Shown in pieces: positions 9,294-18,909 of a DNA stretch of 54,800 nt. Source of the stretch: Clostridia bacterium (GTDB lineage Bacteria > Bacillota > Clostridia > Christensenellales > UBA1242); assembly GCA_900767835.1 (NCBI GenBank), contig CAAGAO010000001.1, forward strand, positions 1-54,800, in the 5' to 3' direction. A program made the translations under genes and the position numbers. The notes under the pieces were generated by a model. It was given only the letters and a program-made list of their open reading frames with translations, was not told where the DNA came from and ran no database searches. The stretch's first letter is position 1. Every line of letters starts with the position of its first letter.

Positions 9294-11002
9294 TGGAAAA
9301 AGTATTAAAAGGTAATTTTAATAAAAAAGAAACCGTTAAACGCGGTGGATTTTTTACGCATTTAAAAACATTAGTAATGCTACAATTAAAAGACAAAATA
9401 GACTTTTCGTTTTTAAAAAGTAAAAAGAAAACGTTATTTAAAGTAATTTATAGCATTTTATTGTTTACTGGGCTTACTGCACTAATAACGATAATGTTTA
9501 GTTTGATTGTCAAGTTTGGTATATTTTCATTCTTACAGACGATTAATTTCAGAGCATTCTTAGTGCTTATGACTATTTTGTTTTTATTGTCATTTTTCTC
9601 GTGCCTTGTCAATGTTACAAAAATGCTTTATTTTTCAAAAGATAATCCTGTTTTAATGACCATGCCAGTTTCAAATGGAACAATATTTGCGTCTAAATTA
9701 ATAGTTTGTTTTGTATACGAAATTATAAAAAATGTTACTTATGTTTTACCTTTCTTGCTTGCCTATGGCATAATTATGAAATTGTCAATATTCTACTTTT
9801 TGTGGAGTATACTATCCTTGTTGTTTATAACCATAATAACTATATGTTTGTGCGGTTTCTTGTCAATTCCAGCAATGTATTTAACAACTGCACTTAAAAA
9901 ATACAAAACACTTGAATATATTGTGGTTGGTTTGTTTGTTTCAGTACTTACAATACTTGTTATTTATGTTATAGGGCTAATACCTGAAGACATTGATTTG
10001 GTTAGAGATTGGGGTAAAATTTATTGGGATATTCAAGGATTTTTGCAAAATTTTGCTAAAATTTTTGTAGTTTTTGATTATTTTTTACAGTTGTTAACTG
10101 GTATGGTTTATAACTCAACATATTTTTCACCATTTACAATAAGCAATTTAATCACTTTTGGTGTTTGTGTTGGTATTATTTCAATATGTATTTTAGCGAT
10201 AGTGTTCTTATCAAAACCGTTATTCTTGAAAATGGTTAGCACTCCTTTTGAATATAAAAAGAATGAAAATATAAAACCAAAAGACAATAAAAAGTTGGCA
10301 AAATTACCTTCGGCAGTTTTGCAACAAGCCAAAAGAGAAGTTCGTACACCTAGTTTAATATATAGTATTGCCGTAGTTGCCCTTATAACTCCTATTGCTA
10401 TATTCTTACAAAACAAAATAATTGGTGCAATGGATACCAAAATTTTGGGTAATTATATGGGGGTTACTTTTAATATTTTAATCATACTACTTATGCTTTT
10501 GTCGTCTAATGTTATGCTTTCAAGTATTTATAGCCAAGAGGGAAATTCTGCATATTTAAATAAAATTGTTCCAGTTGCATTTGGTATACCGCTAACAGGA
10601 AAACTTGTTACAAATGCCTTTATATGCATACTTTCAATTATTTCTTCCTGTATTATTATTGACATATTTGCTCATATTGGTGTTTTTGCAACAATATTGT
10701 TGGCATTATCTCTAATTTTAGTTTATATTGCTCATTTATATTGGAGTGCTGAATTTGACATAATGAATCCACAAAATAGATTGTATCAAACTACTGGAAA
10801 AGAACAAAAGAACCCAAATGAAAGAAAAAGCACAATCTGTGCGTTTGTAATTTCAGCAGTTTTTGCTTTTGTTAGTTTCTTTTTAATGAAAGAAAATATT
10901 AATGTCGTTTTTATTAAATTGCTATTTATATCTCTTATTTTTTGTATAATTCGCGTGTATTTATTCTATACCAAAGTAAGTTTATATTATAAGGAAAAAT
11001 AA
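9293..11002 (+). CDS. ABC-2 type permease subunit
   Basis: An integral membrane protein of 569 residues with about twelve predicted helices (for example ILLFTGLTALITIMFSLIV and FVISAVFAFVSFFL) and charged cytoplasmic loops. The length and the pattern, including an N-terminal SFLKSKKKTLFKVIYSILLF, fit large ABC-2 exporter permeases of Bacillota. The start ATG overlaps the stop of the ATPase fusion gene, so translation is coupled and it is the natural membrane partner. The third gene of the operon begins two bases after its stop. No binding protein is present, so export rather than import is likely. The substrate is unknown. Confidence 0.8.
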   Translation: MEKVLKGNFNKKETVKRGGFFTHLKTLVMLQLKDKIDFSFLKSKKKTLFKVIYSILLFTGLTALITIMFSLIVKFGIFSFLQTINFRAFLVLMTILFLLSFFSCLVNVTKMLYFSKDNPVLMTMPVSNGTIFASKLIVCFVYEIIKNVTYVLPFLLAYGIIMKLSIFYFLWSILSLLFITIITICLCGFLSIPAMYLTTALKKYKTLEYIVVGLFVSVLTILVIYVIGLIPEDIDLVRDWGKIYWDIQGFLQNFAKIFVVFDYFLQLLTGMVYNSTYFSPFTISNLITFGVCVGIISICILAIVFLSKPLFLKMVSTPFEYKKNENIKPKDNKKLAKLPSAVLQQAKREVRTPSLIYSIAVVALITPIAIFLQNKIIGAMDTKILGNYMGVTFNILIILLMLLSSNVMLSSIYSQEGNSAYLNKIVPVAFGIPLTGKLVTNAFICILSIISSCIIIDIFAHIGVFATILLALSLILVYIAHLYWSAEFDIMNPQNRLYQTTGKEQKNPNERKSTICAFVISAVFAFVSFFLMKENINVVFIKLLFISLIFCIIRVYLFYTKVSLYYKEK

Positions 11003-11004
11003 TT

Positions 11005-11523
11005 ATGAAAAAATCTACTACATTATTAATTTTTATAATTTACCTAGCATCTATTGTTGTTATAGGTTTTTTCGGTATGAAAATTAAAGTTTATGATGAA
11101 GTAAAGTATGTAAAATCAATAGAGATGAGTGTAGAAGCGGAAAACAAAAAAATGTACACCTTTGCCGAAGACGGAATTGACCAAGTAACAGGTAATAAAA
11201 AATATAAACTAACAGTCAATTTTGATGAGCATTTGGTTGCAAGTTTTACTCGCAAGAATGGAACAGTTGAAGATAGAAAATATGTTCCACTTTCGCTAAT
11301 ACCATATGTAACCTATGATACAGGAGATGTTGCAAACAGTGAAGAAGAAAGCATTAAATATAGTATATCTAACACTCTGTTAGAAGATAGAGAACTAATC
11401 TCTTTGTCAGTTAGGGGGCAACTACTATGTTTTAAAAACAATATTGCTTTTATGATTTATGTTAATCCGGCATCAAAAGCAGGTAACGGGAAAGGTGCAG
11501 TTATTTCTGTTTATGTGGTTTAA
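11005..11523 (+). CDS. Small membrane-anchored extracytoplasmic protein, operon partner
   Basis: A 172-residue protein with one N-terminal hydrophobic segment (LLIFIIYLASIVVIGFFGM), then a beta-rich domain predicted outside the membrane. There is no lipobox. It starts two bases after the ABC-2 permease stop (TAATTATG) and ends before a strong terminator, so it is the last gene of the three-gene transporter operon and probably an accessory to that exporter. I recognise no family. A role as a chaperone or periplasm-side modulator of the transporter is only an inference from gene order. Confidence 0.65.
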   Translation: MKKSTTLLIFIIYLASIVVIGFFGMKIKVYDEVKYVKSIEMSVEAENKKMYTFAEDGIDQVTGNKKYKLTVNFDEHLVASFTRKNGTVEDRKYVPLSLIPYVTYDTGDVANSEEESIKYSISNTLLEDRELISLSVRGQLLCFKNNIAFMIYVNPASKAGNGKGAVISVYVV

Positions 11524-11556
11524 TTATTAAATTTTATTAAAAAATTAACAAATTTT

Positions 11557-11617
11557 AAGGTTTTTTATAAAAAAATTTGATGTTTTTATCAAATTCTATA
11601 AAAGCCTTTTTATTTTT
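11557..11617 (+). terminator. Terminator of the ABC-2 operon
   Basis: A long imperfect hairpin: AAGG...CCTT at the base, with an inner AATTTGAT/ATCAAATT stem, then TTTTTATTTTT. The rest of the gap to 11812 shows only AT-rich sequence and the AAAGGAG ribosome site of the next gene. Confidence 0.75.
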
Positions 11618-11812
11618 GGTGTTTTACAATAATAATAACGCACAATAAATAAGAACATCGAATAAATAAATTACTAATTTTTCACAACAAAGATACCATA
11701 ATAAAGATTTAAAAGAAAAGTAGAATTTAATATTTGCTTGATTTTATTTTTATGATTTGATAATATGTATATATTACAAATTTAGACAAAAAATATTATA
11801 AAAGGAGTTTTT

Positions 11813-14104
11813 ATGAAAACAAAAAAAATAAGTATAGTCTTTGCAATTTTCTTATGTGCATTTTTTGGTGTGTTTTTTAGTGCGTGTCAAGAGCCGACTA
11901 TACAAGAAATATTTGTAAAAGAGGGCTCTATAGTAACAACTATTGAACAAGATTCTGCATTCTCAACCAATGGCATTGTTATCATGGCAAAATTATCTAA
12001 TGGTAAGGAAGAAGAGTTGAATGCAAGTGATTGCACCTTCTCATCTATCGATACATCGTTACTAGGAACACAAACTTTAATAATCAGTTACAATACTTTT
12101 AAAACAGAAATTACAATAAAAATTATAGCCAAAGCAAAAGGGTATACAATTCTTGGCTTTAATGACCCAACTTTTGTTTCGGTATATAATAGAAATAAGA
12201 AAACACAAAACGAGTACAAAAAAACCGGTTCACAAGGTCAAAAAGGTTTTACCGATTTAAATAATGAATATTTAGTTGGTGATGACAACATGTTTGTTTA
12301 TAGCCCAGTTATGCAAATTAAAGATAGCAACAACAATCCATCTGAATTATCAGAGTATAAGGCAGATATTGAAGTTTATGTCTTTGATAATAACACAAAT
12401 GAATATAAATTATTAAATGAAACAGAAAAAGCAAACTATGTCAGCGTAGACTCAACAAAACATACATTTGATTTTACAGAGCAAGCAATCGGAAATAAAT
12501 TTAAAATTTCGGTTCTTCCTAGTGATATGACCGAAACCGAAGAGTTGATTATTTCTGCAAGTGTATTTGAGTTTAAAGTTATTGATGGCTGGAATGCATA
12601 TTCAGCAAAAGATATATCTTTATTTGATAATGTAAACTCATTAAATAAATGGACTGAATATAAAACAGCAAACAATATTCCGCTTGATATAAAAATCAAT
12701 GCACTAATTTTGCATAACGATATTTCAATAACTGATAATGATATTCCAAAAGCTCAATTCTTAGGTGATGATGAGGTTAAACCATCTGATGAAGACTACG
12801 ATAGAGCATATGGCTCTTTAAAAGATAGTTATGGTGAAGATTATGGATTAATATATAACCGCCATTTGGAAGGAGGGGAAACATTTACCATTGAAGGAAA
12901 CTATTTTCAATTATCAGCAGAAAATATAAGGTTAATTGCTCGTGAAATGGTTAAAGGAAATTATCCAGTGGTTAAAGAAGGTGAAGCAATCACCGTTCAT
13001 ACTGCACTTTTCGGATTTATAGGTGTAGAAAATAGTGCAAATAAAGCAAAATATAATGTCAATAACATTTCGCTATTTGGTAACACTAAAAAATCAGAAA
13101 CAACAGCACTTTCTGGTGGTTTAATAGTTATGAAAGCAAAAAATGCTGATTTTACCGCATACAATAACTTATCTCAATGCTGGTTTATATCTTATTTCTT
13201 TGAAGGAAGTAATGATTATAGTGACAATATCTCACACGTGCTAGAAAAAGTAAATTGCTTTGATGCGTACAATACAATGGTATATAACTGGGCAAATAGA
13301 GATTTAAGCATTAAAAACTCAGTTATGATTGGTGCTGGTGGTCCAGTTATGATTTGTGATCACACTCAAAACAATGAAACAACAGGTGAGGGCGGGCATA
13401 TTACTAATGTTAAAGTATACAACTCAGTGTTAGAATCATATGTTGCTGGCTCGGAAGGTTGGTTTGCAACCTACGAAGGTTCAGGGGCTTTAGCAGGACA
13501 AATCAAAGCATTTAGTCCACTGTTTGCCGAATTTAACAAAACTTTAACTAATGCCAGTGGTGAAAAAATAAATTTAGTAGCCGTATATAAATCTGGTTCT
13601 GTTGAAGGATTGTCTAATAGTTTTATTCGTGGAACATATAAAGTTGATGGACACGAAACAGGTTTATCTTTAACAAATGACCAAAAATATTTAGAATTTG
13701 CATACGAAACAGGTTTAGCTGCGGAAATTAAGCAAAATGTTTGGAGTCAATTAAAAGCAGGTGCAATAGCTCAAGGTGCTGATGAAACCGCAGCTGAAGC
13801 TTATGCAGATGCAAATGTATATGCTCAAACTATGGCTTACTTAAATAGTAATGATACAACAGCACAAGGCTATAAAACACAATTAATAGCGGGTGTAAAA
13901 CAATTCGCCTCACATGGTATGTTTATGCAAACCGATAGTGGTGCAGTAGCATTCCCAAATTCTGATGGCACATGGTATAAACAAGCGAGTGTAAATTTTG
14001 ATGGAACACCAGATGCAACAAAAATGTCTGCAACAAAAGAGAACCTTTATGTATATCTACCAAACGGTATGGCAGCAGTTTTAGGTATTTTTGATAAAGC
14101 ATAA
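11813..14104 (+). CDS. Large surface lipoprotein with Ig-like N-terminal domain
   Basis: A 763-residue lipoprotein. The signal peptide ends in a lipobox, FFSAC, with the lipidated Cys near residue 25. Residues 30-105 look like a bacterial Ig-like domain of the Big_3 kind (VKEGSIVTTIEQ ... LLGTQTLIISYN). The large remainder is beta-rich with repeated turns such as AKNADFTAYNNLSQCWFISY and NRDLSIKNSVMIGAGG, suggestive of a right-handed beta-helix, but no catalytic motif is clear. AAAGGAG stands seven bases before ATG. It is monocistronic, closed by the terminator at 14146. The exact role is unknown; a glycan- or adhesion-related envelope role is possible. Confidence 0.75.
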   Translation: MKTKKISIVFAIFLCAFFGVFFSACQEPTIQEIFVKEGSIVTTIEQDSAFSTNGIVIMAKLSNGKEEELNASDCTFSSIDTSLLGTQTLIISYNTFKTEITIKIIAKAKGYTILGFNDPTFVSVYNRNKKTQNEYKKTGSQGQKGFTDLNNEYLVGDDNMFVYSPVMQIKDSNNNPSELSEYKADIEVYVFDNNTNEYKLLNETEKANYVSVDSTKHTFDFTEQAIGNKFKISVLPSDMTETEELIISASVFEFKVIDGWNAYSAKDISLFDNVNSLNKWTEYKTANNIPLDIKINALILHNDISITDNDIPKAQFLGDDEVKPSDEDYDRAYGSLKDSYGEDYGLIYNRHLEGGETFTIEGNYFQLSAENIRLIAREMVKGNYPVVKEGEAITVHTALFGFIGVENSANKAKYNVNNISLFGNTKKSETTALSGGLIVMKAKNADFTAYNNLSQCWFISYFFEGSNDYSDNISHVLEKVNCFDAYNTMVYNWANRDLSIKNSVMIGAGGPVMICDHTQNNETTGEGGHITNVKVYNSVLESYVAGSEGWFATYEGSGALAGQIKAFSPLFAEFNKTLTNASGEKINLVAVYKSGSVEGLSNSFIRGTYKVDGHETGLSLTNDQKYLEFAYETGLAAEIKQNVWSQLKAGAIAQGADETAAEAYADANVYAQTMAYLNSNDTTAQGYKTQLIAGVKQFASHGMFMQTDSGAVAFPNSDGTWYKQASVNFDGTPDATKMSATKENLYVYLPNGMAAVLGIFDKA

Positions 14105-14145
14105 TATGCAATAGGAAATATGAACATATATTCAAATATCAAAAT

Positions 14146-14187
14146 AAAACAAGGTAAAGGAAATATTAAAACCTTACCTTGTTTTTT
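14146..14187. terminator. Bidirectional terminator
   Basis: AAAACAAGGTAA pairs with TTACCTTGTTTT and is flanked by A- and T-runs. It lies between the converging lipoprotein gene and the DUF378 gene and can serve both strands. Confidence 0.85.
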
Positions 14188-14211
14188 CATATATAAATGC
14201 CATTTAAAAAG

Positions 14212-14454
14212 TTAATCTTTTTTATTTTCGTAATAGTTGTTAGTATTTAAATATAATTTCCCGTTTGTCAAAATAGGTGATATTATTAGCCAAATAGCTG
14301 ATAAGGCAACTAAAACATAAACTATTATTGCGCCTACTGCTGGATATGCTCCAAAAATAGTTGATACTAGGTTAAAGTTGAAAATGCCAACAAGACCCCA
14401 GTTTAATCCGCCTATAATTAAAATAATATACGCTATTAAATTTGCAATTACCAT
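14212..14454 (-). CDS. DUF378 (YuzA-like) small membrane protein
   Basis: An 80-residue protein with two membrane helices. The conserved pattern LIIGGLNWGLVGIFNFNLV, followed by a second helix, is the hallmark of the DUF378/YuzA family, whose function is unknown. The usual family length is 65-80 residues, so it is complete. AGGAGGG precedes the start on the minus strand. It diverges from ppa and converges with the lipoprotein gene. Confidence 0.88.
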   Translation of the reverse strand: MVIANLIAYIILIIGGLNWGLVGIFNFNLVSTIFGAYPAVGAIIVYVLVALSAIWLIISPILTNGKLYLNTNNYYENKKD

Positions 14455-14588
14455 AAACCCTCCTTACATTTAGTTTTAGCGATTAAATAATATTTATTCA
14501 TTAAAAAATATTTTAATGAAATGTTGTTTTTCTCTTGCAAAAATTGTATAAAATAATTACAATATTGCAAGTATAAAAGGAAGGAATT

Positions 14589-15125
14589 ATGAACGTTTGG
14601 AAAGATTTTAATAAAGAAAGAATTACGCCAGAAGAGTTTATTGCGTATATAGAAATTGAAGCGGGTAGTAAAAATAAGTATGAATTAGACAAAGAAACGG
14701 GGTTGATTATATTAGATAGAGTATTGTTTACAAGCACACATTACCCTATGAATTATGGCTTTATTCCGCTTACAATATCGGAAGATAAAGACCCTTTAGA
14801 TGTGTTTGTGTTGTGTAGTCAGCCAATAGAAAAAATGAGTTTGGTAAAATGCTATCCAATAGGCATTGTAACAATGCGTGACCGCAATGAGATGGATGAA
14901 AAAATCATTGCAATTCCTTTTGGTGACCCACAATATAACGGCTATAAAGATATATCAGAATTACCAGCACATATTTTACAAGAGTTGGAGCATTTTTTGT
15001 CTGTATACAAAGAACTTGAGAATAAAAAAGTTGAAATATTGAGCACAGGTGGCAGTGAAGATGCAAAAAATTGTATTAAAAAATGTATGGTTGAGTTTGA
15101 GAACTATGTAAAACAAAACAATTAA
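14589..15125 (+). CDS. ppa: Inorganic pyrophosphatase (family I)
   Basis: Hydrolyses pyrophosphate to two phosphates in the cytoplasm, pulling biosynthetic reactions forward. It has 178 residues, the usual length for the bacterial family I enzyme. Key parts are YELDKETG, THYPMNYGFIP, the metal site motif DKDPLDVFVL (the family pattern is D-S/G-D-P-L-D), and MRDRNEMDEKIIAIP. AAGGAAGGAATTATG gives a good ribosome site. It is monocistronic, ending in a strong bidirectional terminator. It neighbours an NAD salvage island that releases pyrophosphate at several steps, but it has its own transcription unit. Confidence 0.95.
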   Translation: MNVWKDFNKERITPEEFIAYIEIEAGSKNKYELDKETGLIILDRVLFTSTHYPMNYGFIPLTISEDKDPLDVFVLCSQPIEKMSLVKCYPIGIVTMRDRNEMDEKIIAIPFGDPQYNGYKDISELPAHILQELEHFLSVYKELENKKVEILSTGGSEDAKNCIKKCMVEFENYVKQNN

Positions 15126-15170
15126 ATTAATTAAAAATGTTTAATTTTCAGTAAACTAACATTATAATTA

Positions 15171-15216
15171 AAAAAACGAAATAGTAATTCTATCACTAAT
15201 TACTATTTCGTTTTTT
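15171..15216. terminator. Bidirectional terminator between ppa and a lipoprotein gene
   Basis: AAAAAACGAAATAGTAATT pairs exactly with AATTACTATTTCGTTTTTT around an eight-base loop. It serves the converging genes on both strands. Confidence 0.92.
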
Positions 15217-15233
15217 ATCATAAAGACTAAAAA

Positions 15234-16079
15234 TTAATTTTCGTTTGAATCAGTTTCTTCTTCTAAAACAAAGTTGGATAATCTTTCAAATTTTAAACTT
15301 AAAGTTGGAGTGTTTGCAATGTTTAGTCTTAAATCTTCGTTTTCAGCATTAATGCCATTGTTAAGTGATATTCCAACAGTATTATCGGCAGTGCTTTCAT
15401 TTTCATTTTTTAATTCAACAATGGTTATTGTAACATTATCATTGCCTACTATTTTTGCATTTGTAGTTGATACAAATTCTACATCATCTTGTATATATTT
15501 TACTACGATTTTTATATAAATATCTTTTTGAATATTATATGCATATGGTTTGCTATCATTTTTATAAATATCGGTGCTATTTAATGTGAGTTTATTGTCA
15601 ACAACATCGCCTTCAGTACTATATGCTAATGTTGTTAAATTTTCAATTTCTCCAAAATATAATTTAATATTTGTAACATATGTGTCAGTGTTGGTTTCTG
15701 TATCAATACCGCTATTAAAATTTACTTCTGTTAAAGAAAAATATTCTAGATACGGACTAGTAAATATAGCGATATAATCTCCAGCGGTATCTTTATTTAC
15801 CTCAAAAGTATATTCCGCTTTATTACTTACCACTTTATTATTTAAAAGCCAACAAAAGAATTTATTTGTGTTTGAACTTGAACTTGCAGGAACTGCCTTA
15901 ATTGTGACTTTTTCACCTTCAGTATATGTTGCGTTACCGCCTTCAACACTACCATGATTTGCACCGAAAGTTTTAACTGTTATTTCATATGTCGCTGGCG
16001 TACTTGTACAACCTGCAAATATGCAACAAACGAAAACAAGTGATATTATAAGGGTAAAAATTAAATTTCTTTTTTTCAT
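15234..16079 (-). CDS. Lipoprotein with divergent InlB-type repeat domain
   Basis: A 281-residue lipoprotein. I place the start at 16079, where MKKRNLIFTLIISLVF follows GAGGA by six bases; a longer reading frame upstream has no ribosome site. The lipobox is IFAGC, with Cys near 24. Residues about 30-110 (EITVKTFGANHGSVEGGNAT, then EGEKVTIKAVPA) match the divergent InlB B-repeat (Flg_new_2-like) fold, often found in gram-positive surface proteins. The C-terminal part is acidic and beta-rich and is not recognised. It is transcribed alone on the minus strand and ends at the shared terminator. A likely cell-surface binding role is inference. Confidence 0.75.
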   Translation of the reverse strand: MKKRNLIFTLIISLVFVCCIFAGCTSTPATYEITVKTFGANHGSVEGGNATYTEGEKVTIKAVPASSSSNTNKFFCWLLNNKVVSNKAEYTFEVNKDTAGDYIAIFTSPYLEYFSLTEVNFNSGIDTETNTDTYVTNIKLYFGEIENLTTLAYSTEGDVVDNKLTLNSTDIYKNDSKPYAYNIQKDIYIKIVVKYIQDDVEFVSTTNAKIVGNDNVTITIVELKNENESTADNTVGISLNNGINAENEDLRLNIANTPTLSLKFERLSNFVLEEETDSNEN

Positions 16080-16367
16080 AGAATCCTCATTAAATAAAAA
16101 TAATAATATATATATTATTAAATATATTTTTTGCAAAAAAGTCAAATTATTTATATATTTTTAAAAGAATATTAAATTTAATACCAAATTTTTTAAAAGA
16201 ATTCTAAATAAGTAAAATAATTTGTAAACAAATGAAAAAATATTTAAGTAAATTACAAAAAATAAGACAAATTTTATTTTTGAAGTGAATTTTTCAAAAT
16301 CATATAACTTTTAAAAGCAACTCAAAAATAATAGGTCTTATTTTTTAATTAGTATCAACTTGTTTTT
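16080..16367. other. Intergenic gap, nothing clear
   Basis: Very AT-rich. ATAAGAC near 16261 and GTCTTAT near 16337 could close a long, weak bidirectional hairpin at the end of nrtR, but the loop is long and I do not count it as a proven terminator. Confidence 0.4.
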
Positions 16368-17237
16368 TTAGTCTAAATTAACAGTTTCCCAAAGTGGGTT
16401 ATGTGTGAATAATTGACTTGAACGATGACCTTTCCCGGTGATATAGTTGGCGGTAGGTTTAACAAGTTTTGCGGTTTTTCTTCTAAAATTAGCATCTAAA
16501 AGTTTTTCACCTAAAATGGTTTCATAGCAATTTTTAAGTTCGGTTAAAGAAAATTCTTTTGGAATTAAGTTGAAAATAATATCGGTGTATTCTAATTTAT
16601 TTTTTAATCTTTCAAGAGCATAATAAATTATTTTAATATGGTCAAAGGCAAGCGAATTTTGTGCAATTTCAACTTTTTTAATCTCTTCTAAGTTGTTTTT
16701 AGTAACACTCACTATCAATTTATTTTCTAATGTTAAATTTTCATTAGATAAAACAATTTTAACTTCCTTTACAATAGAATATCCGTTATCTTCTTGCTTT
16801 TTGCTTAAAATATTTTCGCTAATGTTTATATTAAACCATTCGCCATTTTCTAGTTGTTCTTCTTGATTTGTTAAAATCAAATAACTGCAACTAATGACTC
16901 TTGTTCTAGGGTCACGAGATTTTTCACCAAAGGTAAAAAGTTGCTCAGAATAAAAATTGCTTAAATTAACTTTATTTTTTACACATTTTTTCATTGTTTC
17001 GCCCAACTCGTAATTTAAGTCAATAAATGTGCCAACAACGGCAAAAGTGTCTTTAAAAGGAGAGTATTGCCTTTTAGTTAAAAATACTTGCAATTTTTTT
17101 TCTGGCAATTTTCTGTAATTTTTAGATTCATTGTCTTTTAGTCTAAAAATTACAGCATCAACAGTAACACTAGGCTTTTGATATTCGCTGTCGCTATATA
17201 ACTCTAAAAATTTTTTATCTTCCTTTGATAAATTCAT
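16368..17237 (-). CDS. nrtR: NrtR: Nudix-related transcriptional regulator of NAD metabolism
   Basis: A repressor of NAD genes that senses ADP-ribose or related nucleotides. The 289-residue protein has an N-terminal Nudix-like domain (about 25-165), but the Nudix box is degenerate: the usual REXXEE helix reads GETMKKCVKNKVNL, so it is a sensor and not an enzyme. The C-terminal winged helix (about 205-285) has the NrtR pattern AFDHIKIIYYALERLKNKLE, then FSLTELKNCYE and NFRRKTAKL. I use ATG at 17237, which has GAGG seven bases ahead, and not the further upstream ATG. It is the last gene of the leftward operon starting at 19702 and probably autoregulates through the operators at 19831 and 19899. 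The family call is strong; the operator assignment is inference. Confidence 0.92.
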   Translation of the reverse strand: MNLSKEDKKFLELYSDSEYQKPSVTVDAVIFRLKDNESKNYRKLPEKKLQVFLTKRQYSPFKDTFAVVGTFIDLNYELGETMKKCVKNKVNLSNFYSEQLFTFGEKSRDPRTRVISCSYLILTNQEEQLENGEWFNINISENILSKKQEDNGYSIVKEVKIVLSNENLTLENKLIVSVTKNNLEEIKKVEIAQNSLAFDHIKIIYYALERLKNKLEYTDIIFNLIPKEFSLTELKNCYETILGEKLLDANFRRKTAKLVKPTANYITGKGHRSSQLFTHNPLWETVNLD

Positions 17238-17287
17238 AAAAACCTCATATAAAAACATTTGATATTTTCAATAAAATATTATCACAT

Positions 17288-18148
17288 TTATAAACATTTT
17301 TCAACATACTTTTTGTTAAAGTCATCTATTATATTTTGATAATTGCAGTTTATAAATGGTTTTGCTTGTTTAATAAGTTCATCATCAATGCCATAATATG
17401 CTCCGGCAATAGAGCAGGCAATAGCCGCAATCGTGTCTGTATCACCGCCTATTGAAATACTTTTTCTTAAACAATCCTCAAAGTTTTCGCTAATTAAAAA
17501 ACAATAGAATGCATAAGGAACAGAATTGACCGTTTTAGATGTAAAAATGTAATTCTTTTGCAAATATTCTAGGTTGTAATCATAAGTAAGGTTAGTTTCA
17601 TTAATTATAAAATCTTTAATTTCTTCTTTGCTTTTGTTTTTTCTCGCCAAAAATATTGCACCTGCAGTTGCTCTTGCATATGTAATACATTCAGGCTTAT
17701 TGTGCGTTGGAATGGTCGCTTTTTCGGCTTCTGATAAAGTTTCTTTTAATGTATCAAAAGCATAACCAATGGGTGATATTCTCATAGCACAGCCATTGCC
17801 GTAACTAGGCATTGAACCATTGTTGTTTATCCAATTTAAAAAGTTTTGACCAAAGCGACTTCTACCATATTTATCTAAACCTAAATTTTGTTCTCTTTTC
17901 CCAAAAAATCTTAAATTTTCTTCGTAATCTTTGTCTGTGATTAAGGCGTTAGCTATGGCTAGAGTCAAAACACTATCATCTGTTAAATCACAATTTTCAC
18001 TAAAAAGAGGAGTGTTCTTATCTAAAATATTTACACGCTCATCAAAAGGTACAATAAAACTTTTTTCTTTTGCTTTCATTTCGTTTACTTCATAAACAGA
18101 ACCCACAATATCTCCGATAATTGCACCATAAAAACTATTTTTGTTCAT
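17288..18148 (-). CDS. ADP-ribosylglycohydrolase (DraG/ARH family)
   Basis: Removes ADP-ribose from proteins or nucleic acids, or hydrolyses related ADP-ribosyl compounds. It is cytoplasmic with 286 residues, the normal size. Family metal ligands are visible: GAIIGDIVGSVYE at the start, LTDDSVLT near 57 and GGDTDTIAAIACSIAGAYYG near 230, which bind two magnesium ions. It sits between nadE and nrtR in the leftward NAD operon with spacings of 8 and 50 bases. The released ADP-ribose could be the signal for NrtR and a substrate for the Nudix enzyme of the opposite operon. The substrate is not determinable from sequence. Confidence 0.9.
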   Translation of the reverse strand: MNKNSFYGAIIGDIVGSVYEVNEMKAKEKSFIVPFDERVNILDKNTPLFSENCDLTDDSVLTLAIANALITDKDYEENLRFFGKREQNLGLDKYGRSRFGQNFLNWINNNGSMPSYGNGCAMRISPIGYAFDTLKETLSEAEKATIPTHNKPECITYARATAGAIFLARKNKSKEEIKDFIINETNLTYDYNLEYLQKNYIFTSKTVNSVPYAFYCFLISENFEDCLRKSISIGGDTDTIAAIACSIAGAYYGIDDELIKQAKPFINCNYQNIIDDFNKKYVEKCL

Positions 18149-18156
18149 ATTTTCTC

Positions 18157-18909
18157 CTATTTGTTAAAATAATTAAGTAAATCATTATTATATTTTATAA
18201 CACCCAAGCGTTTATGCAAAGAGTTTTTATGCATTTTTTCAATTTGACTAAAGTTGTCATTTTTTTTGCCATTTCTTATGTATGCATCTAAGTTTGCATA
18301 TGTTAGCCCCATTTTATCTTCATCAGATTTTCCGGAAAGACCATCACTTGGAATTTTATTCACTAAATAATCTGGTAGCCCTAATAACAAACCAATTTCA
18401 CATACTTCACTTTTAGTAAAGTTTGCAATCGGTGCAAAATCGCCTACATTGTCACCCCATTTTGTTGTGTATCCAACTTCCGTTTCACTTAAATTTGATG
18501 TGTTCGCAACCAAATATCCTAAACTTCCGGCAAGAGAGTAAAGGGTAGTCATTCTAATTCGTGGTGCGGTATTTATGAGAGAAACATTGGTTATTTCTTT
18601 ATTAAACTTATTTAGTGCTTCTTTTGTATTATTTATTATATCTAAATAAGCATTATTAATATTAATAACAATATAATTAATCCCTAGAATTTTGCAAGAC
18701 TCAATAGCATCACTTTTATCTGGCATTTCACCATTTGGCATAATTACACCTAAAACTTTGTCTTTGCCTAGGGCATTTACACATAGTTTTGCTACTACAA
18801 AACTATCTTTGCCACCACTCATTCCAACAACAGCACCTTTTGCAAATGAATTTATATTATAATACTCTTTTATCCAATCAATTATTTTTTGTACATCATT
18901 TTTATTCAT
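18157..18909 (-). CDS. nadE: NH3-dependent NAD+ synthetase
   Basis: Last step of NAD formation: deamido-NAD plus ATP and ammonia gives NAD. It has 250 residues, the size of the single-domain ammonia-using enzyme, with no glutaminase domain. The ATP pyrophosphatase loop is GMSGGKDSFVVAKL near 28-41. Other family features are TAPRIRMTTLYSLAG, GYTTKWGDNVGDFAPIANF (the family has GFFTKYGDGGAD) and KIPSDGLSGKSDEDKMG. Its start overlaps the end of the PRPP-synthase homologue by eight bases, so translation is coupled. It completes the salvage route together with the rightward operon. Confidence 0.95.
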   Translation of the reverse strand: MNKNDVQKIIDWIKEYYNINSFAKGAVVGMSGGKDSFVVAKLCVNALGKDKVLGVIMPNGEMPDKSDAIESCKILGINYIVININNAYLDIINNTKEALNKFNKEITNVSLINTAPRIRMTTLYSLAGSLGYLVANTSNLSETEVGYTTKWGDNVGDFAPIANFTKSEVCEIGLLLGLPDYLVNKIPSDGLSGKSDEDKMGLTYANLDAYIRNGKKNDNFSQIEKMHKNSLHKRLGVIKYNNDLLNYFNK

